A stretch of 64,000 nucleotides of DNA. Source: Primula veris. Lineage: Eukaryota; Streptophyta; Magnoliopsida; Ericales; Primulaceae. A program made the position numbers and the translations under genes. This document shows positions 59,268 through 64,000 of the stretch, piece by piece. The stretch's first letter is position 1, and each line of letters opens with the position of its first letter. The notes under the pieces were generated by a model, which saw only the letters and a list, made by a program, of their open reading frames with translations, ran no database searches and was not told where the DNA came from. The stretch is from the NCBI GenBank assembly GCA_963682055.1, contig OY821740.1, positions 31,264,795-31,328,794 of the forward strand, given 5' to 3'.

Positions 59268-61367
59268 ATTTTGTTAATTTCAGGTAGTTATGTGACTGTT
59301 TGTTTGGTTAATAAAGAAACAATATAATGTTTCCATTGTTTTTGTGTTGTACTTGGGGACAAATATATGTATGAAATTCTTTTTCTTCTTTCTTTCTTTC
59401 TTTTTTCCTGCAGGACTATAGAGTTGTTCTAATTATCTTATAGGATTTGAGTGGCCATACTGGCCTTGTTTCAGTATTAAGCATTCATCAAAGTAATCTT
59501 CGATGAAAACATGAGCTAGAGCACTTCAATTATAAGTTATGATAGTTGATAAATGAGATGATCATGGTGGTTGAAAGTGATCATCTTTATAGATTGTTTA
59601 TGCCGTCTATATATATTTTCACAAAGACAATAAGTCTAATTCCTATGAATATGGTCATAATGTCATGTGGATAATTGGCGTCTCTTCTATTGATTTTACT
59701 TGACAAAGGGAGTGTTAGGCGATATTGGTCTTGATTTTATTTTGGTGCTACTTATTGTGACATATTTTTATATTTCTATGTTCTACCAATCGAGGAATTC
59801 TTATTAGATGGAACGCTAATGACAAGAAGTATTTCTTTTAGCATATTTCTAACAATCGTCATGACCTAACAAAAGAGTCGCAAAAGTCATCTTGGATTGT
59901 CTATTTACATTCCAAAAAGAGCAAGTATGAGGGTAATCGCTAACTAAACTTACGCCCTGTTTGGTTTCATTAATTGACATCGGTGGATCTATCAAATCAT
60001 AAGTTTCAAAATGTCATTTGTATATTAGTAAAAGAGCAGGTATGTGAATGCATCGACACAATAAATGATGTATTTGTTACATGACACTAGGTAATGGACT
60101 AATAAGACACTAGGTAATGGACTAATAAGAAAATGATTTCAAACTTGAAAGCAATGAGATCCGAAGCTGTGCACTTGATTCAAAATGTAAATTTAGCCAA
60201 TGATAACATAATAAATGACATATTTAACCAGAACTTAATCACTATTGTCCGACTCCTACTCAAAGAAACGTGTGATTTGATCACCACCGTCGACTTCACT
60301 TATAATTGGTGCGCTTGGATTCCTAATCACACGAGGCGTGACTGTAACAACAGAAAGAGATGTCGTAGTAATTTTAATCGGTACACAAAAGCATCCATTT
60401 TGACCATAAAATCATAAAAACATATACATTCACGTCAAGAAAATCGTTGATAAGAAACCCAACATGTATACTCCTCAAAGTATTAAATATCAACACGTAA
60501 ATTGATTTAATAAATTAACAAAACATACTACTTTTAAAACTAAATTAATAAAAATATACCAAAAAATTTCTAATTAACAAAAATATACACAAAACTTCAT
60601 ATCCTAATTTGTATATTTCATACTCTTATTCTAAAAGTTCATACCCTTATTTCAAAAGTTCATACCCTAATTTGTATATTTCATACCATTATTCTAAAAG
60701 TTCATACCCTTATTTCAAAAATCCATACCCTAATTTGTATATTTTATACCCTTATTTCAAAAGTTCATACTATTATTTCAAAAGTTCATACCCTAATTTG
60801 TATTTTTTATAACCTTATTCCAAAAGTTGATATGCTTATTTCAAAAGTTCAAACCATAATTTGTATTTTTCATATTTTTATTCCAAAAGTTTATACCCTT
60901 ATTTTCAAAGTTCATACATAAATTTACATAATTCATATATATAATTTTTAACTTCATACCATTTATTCACGTAATTTATACACTTATTTTTCAACATTAT
61001 AAACTAATTAACAAATATAACTATTACTCGTGCTCCGATTTCGAACTAACACGTCGTCGTCGTGGACCTCACATTCGACGACCACATTTCCGTCAACATC
61101 AAACTCGAGTTTTCGACCTCGCTGTACACACTCGTCGCCCATTCTGATAGATGTGTTCGTCTCAATCTCTACGGAAAAGAGAGATCGGAGAGAGTGGCGA
61201 GAAGAAAAAAATCGAAAAAATAGAGGAAGGATGATGATAAAAATCGGAAAGAGAGAGTAAGGATGAGAGTGAGAAGGAGTAGGAGATAGATCGGAGGGAG
61301 AGAGAAAGAGAAGATAATTGGAGAGAAGGTGGGAGGATGATAGACATATTTTGTTTTATGATAAATC
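59268..61367. other. 3' UTR of the P450 gene, then intergenic
   Basis: A poly(A) signal-like AATAAAG lies near 59311. A 23-bp tandem duplication (60083-60105 and 60106-60128) contains GACACTAGGTAATGGACTAA. A minisatellite follows at 60600-60990, and then a GA-rich stretch at 61160-61340. A 94-codon frame at 60133-60417 has no recognisable features. No gene is supported. Confidence 0.5.
60600..60990. repeat. Degenerate AT-rich minisatellite
   Basis: Words of the form TTCATACCCTTATTTCAAAAG and TTCATACCCTAATTTGTATA alternate with a period of about 21 bases, decaying towards 60990. The open frame across it, rich in SSYP and YISY, is a by-product of the repeat. Confidence 0.8.
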
Positions 61368-61602
61368 TGTTGTACGATATTATTGGTCATCTTGAGCCTT
61401 ACTTTATTGGGCCTATCTTGGGCTTTCCTAGCATATGTAACCCTACCCTCTATTATATAAAGAGGGTCAGTGGTCTCTTGATGTATCTCTCTATACAATC
61501 ATATTAATGATATAAACACTTCGTCTGCTGTTTCTCATACGTCTCTCTATATCTATACATATCTCTATATATATCTATAACGAGCTAATATGTCACACAA
61601 CA
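61368..61602 (+). repeat. 5' LTR of copia element 2
   Basis: This 235-bp LTR keeps the TATATAAAGAGGG box (near 61454) and the final 60 or so bases, including CTATAACGAGCTAATATGTC, in common with element 1. Its centre differs strongly. It is followed by CGTTATCGG in the primer-binding position. Confidence 0.85.
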
Positions 61603-62355
61603 CGTTATCGGCAATTTGCTCGCGGAGAATAGGATATACGCTCACGGATATTGGGTATTTATAAACCTTGAGGTTTATCCGGGTTTTTAGGGTTTTGCTA
61701 TATCAACCTTCACCAACATACCGTGCGTAATGTACCGAATTCAAAACTTAATTTATTCCATATATGTGATCGTACGTATTATTTTATGGATAACTAAAAC
61801 ATGATAAATATCCCGTAGTATATAATCCATGTGTATTAGATTTTGTTACTTGTATGGATAACTATATATGATCGTAACAAAATAACCCAAATTGCATGTA
61901 TTTGTTGAAGAAAAAAAAAACTATGCGTGATAGATTTTTTTTACTGTCTAGATCAATCTGTCTATAAAAACCAACTTATATGTAATATGTATAATGTACT
62001 GTTAAATTGTATTTTTATACAAACAAAATCAGTAAAAGACATATAATCGAGTTGTAAATCGGAAATCATGTAATTGTAAAACATGTATTAATCTGTGGGA
62101 TTAAATTTGTAAAAAAAAAACTGAAAACAGTAGGACTGTTTTGTAATTCGCTGAAACTATTGACTATGCATGTTAATTACTAAAGGACTAAACTGAAACT
62201 TGTCTGAAATTATGGACTGAAGCTGTAATAATGCTGTAAATAGATATATAGTTTGCTGAAATTACACGGATAGTCCCTGTAATATATTACATGTATAAAA
62301 ACAGTATATATATGTTATAAAAGTCAATATTCGGTCTAAATATTCACCCACATGC

Positions 62356-62362
<7 letters not shown>

Positions 62363-62391
<29 letters not shown>
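62363..62391. repeat. (TA)n microsatellite
   Basis: An uninterrupted TA run in the leader of copia element 2, flanked by CATATATA-type sequence. Confidence 0.85.
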
Positions 62392-62394
<3 letters not shown>

Positions 62395-64000
62395 TTAAAA
62401 AGGCAAGTGAATAAAAAAATTACATGTTAATTGAATAAATTGATATGTTTCCATGTAAATTTAACCACTTTACATGTTAAAAAAAAAATTACCATATATA
62501 GGATTAATTGGTAATTAAAAATATATTGCTTGCTTGCATGTTAAAATTATCATGTATGAAAATTGCGTGTATATTATAAATTGGTAAATAAAATATATTA
62601 TGTACATGAATGATTTAGTTACCATGTATAGAACTTACACATATAGCAATATAATAATAAAATATTGACTAAATCTTGTTAGTGTAAATTGGTAATTACT
62701 AATAAATTCTAGATTGATGATAATCTTGATTAATTTGATTTCCTTATTATGAAATATATATTGCAATATATATGTTAATCATGCAAACAGGTACAATCTA
62801 AAATATTAGTTAATCATATACTAATTTATTTATTGCCATGTACACATATGTATAATATGTTAATTTGCGAAATCATATATATTCACATTTAAGTTGAAAA
62901 AATTATGAATCTTTCCTAAATAGGCTCACCTATTTGGATACGATGTCTAGGAAAGATATAGGCGGAAGTCGATATCCTAATGAGGTCGGGTTTTAAGTGG
63001 CATTCGTGCCCTCCACCCTCACCGTCTTTCCTGGTCGTTTTTCAAGTAGAGCTACCGAAAGGGGTTGACTAAATAATAATTTCCCCGAGTATGTTTATAT
63101 AGTGATGTATGTTTCGCCGAATTGGTGTCTCTGTATCGACCCGTCGTTCGATCAATGAGAACCGATTCACATGAGAAGCAAAACTAATGTTTTCGAACCT
63201 GTCGTTTCGAAAAAAAAAAGTTTGTGCTTGTGCAAACCATAAACATATAAACCAGTCGTTTTATATGATAAATAATACATAACTCCCAACACATGTTGGA
63301 TGCCATCTATGATGAGAAAAATCGTAAAACATACTTGCGAAATGACTGTTTAAACGTTGATTTTAATCCGTCACCACATGTTACTCACCCTGATGTGTGA
63401 AAATGTGATGCCCAAATTTTTTTTTGGATGCCATCTTTGATGAGTAAAACACGAGTTTGTTGTTACCATCGAGATGAATGCTAAGGCGTTGATTTTATTC
63501 CGTCGCCACATGTGAGACGTGATGACGTCTATGGTGAATAAATGTCTGAAATTAACATATTGGAGCTATCCTTCACCAAAATACTAGCTTGGAAATTGTA
63601 TTCCATAAGCAGTATCGTGAATTTATATTCATCATGTTCCTTTATCGCCCATCTGTTATTGGATAAGAAAATTGTCCCGGTGAGTAGTTTTAATTCTATT
63701 GGGTCAATGGCGAATTGTTTGCCCGATATTAATGCTCTTCGTGTACATTTTTTTTTCCACGAATCGAGAACAGAGACAAGTGTTATTTGTCTCGAACTGT
63801 CGCGATCCCGATGAATCGCTTAGCCAAGAGAGATTTTAGACAATCGTCAAAATCGAAAACATGTGGCTCCAAGACAGTAATTGAAAGGAACAATATGGCT
63901 CGCTGTCACAAAGCAACAGATAATACTCAAGGAGGAAACTCTATGCTATAAAGACAAAGGTCATGCACGGTTACTCCTTAAATAGTTCAAAACTATTATA

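Larger units (their letters stand above)
61368..64000 (+). mobile_element. Second Ty1/copia element of the same family, cut by the window end
   Basis: An LTR at 61368-61602 starts TGTTGTACGATATTATTGG and ends TCACACAACA. Its interior from about 62867 follows element 1 from about 38938 almost base for base. It includes the same broken gag frames (for example MSEI(D/N)IL at 39607 and 63542), the same stop after THPDV, and the same imperfect ~115-bp internal duplication beginning GGATGCCATCT. The 3' half and 3' LTR lie beyond 64000. The LTR and the leader (61603-62860) are far more diverged from element 1 than the body is. Confidence 0.88.

Noticed and set aside
60600..60990. Short regular repeats as a CRISPR-like array
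   Set aside because: The repeats are contiguous, AT-rich and degenerate without spacers, in a plant genome. It is a minisatellite.
61169..61498. A minus-strand serine/leucine-rich frame as a gene
   Set aside because: It is low-complexity GA/CT sequence running into the copia LTR.

Overview
This is an AT-rich stretch of a flowering-plant nuclear chromosome. Four intron-containing genes have GT-AG exons that join in frame into full-length plant proteins, and the space between them is filled with LTR retrotransposons, small inverted-repeat elements and decayed repeats. The genes and transposon types fit a eudicot, perhaps an asterid, but nothing here fixes the family or species.

Layout from left to right. 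Bases 3-104 look like the last coding piece of a gene that enters from the left. Bases 105-12277 are mostly intergenic, with a small TRIM-like retroelement (2175-2480), an NF-YB-like histone-fold gene fragment (3927-4181) and several hairpins. A complete ACT-domain-repeat (ACR) gene with seven exons lies at 12278-16175. An intact non-autonomous LTR retrotransposon follows (18040-23915). It has two 1880-bp LTRs that appear identical, a 5-bp target duplication and no protein-coding interior. From 24295 to 30391 there is a tandem cluster of tiny genes for secreted or membrane-anchored peptides ending in paired cysteines: three intact and one remnant. CLPR2, a chloroplast Clp protease subunit, occupies 30571-35260 on the minus strand in nine exons.

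A fold-back repeat (36941-37591 and 44590-44716) is split by a decayed Ty1/copia element (37592-44584). Next comes IBA57 (44904-54705), encoding a mitochondrial COG0354/YgfZ-type iron-sulfur assembly factor. Its 7-kb first intron holds a tandem array of copies of the 3' part of exon 1. A CYP706-type cytochrome P450 with two exons lies at 57069-59267. The window ends inside a second copia element (61368-64000) whose body nearly matches the first while its LTR and leader differ strongly.

The genes do not form a pathway. They are separate housekeeping or metabolic genes: amino-acid-sensing-type ACT repeats, plastid proteolysis, mitochondrial Fe-S assembly and specialised metabolism. The most unusual signals are: (1) hairpins in the LTR element whose stems change in a compensated way while the loop stays constant; (2) a dispersed family of hairpins with a shared CCWGTCGT loop in the copia elements; (3) the tandem CC-x-CC peptide genes; and (4) the exon array inside IBA57.
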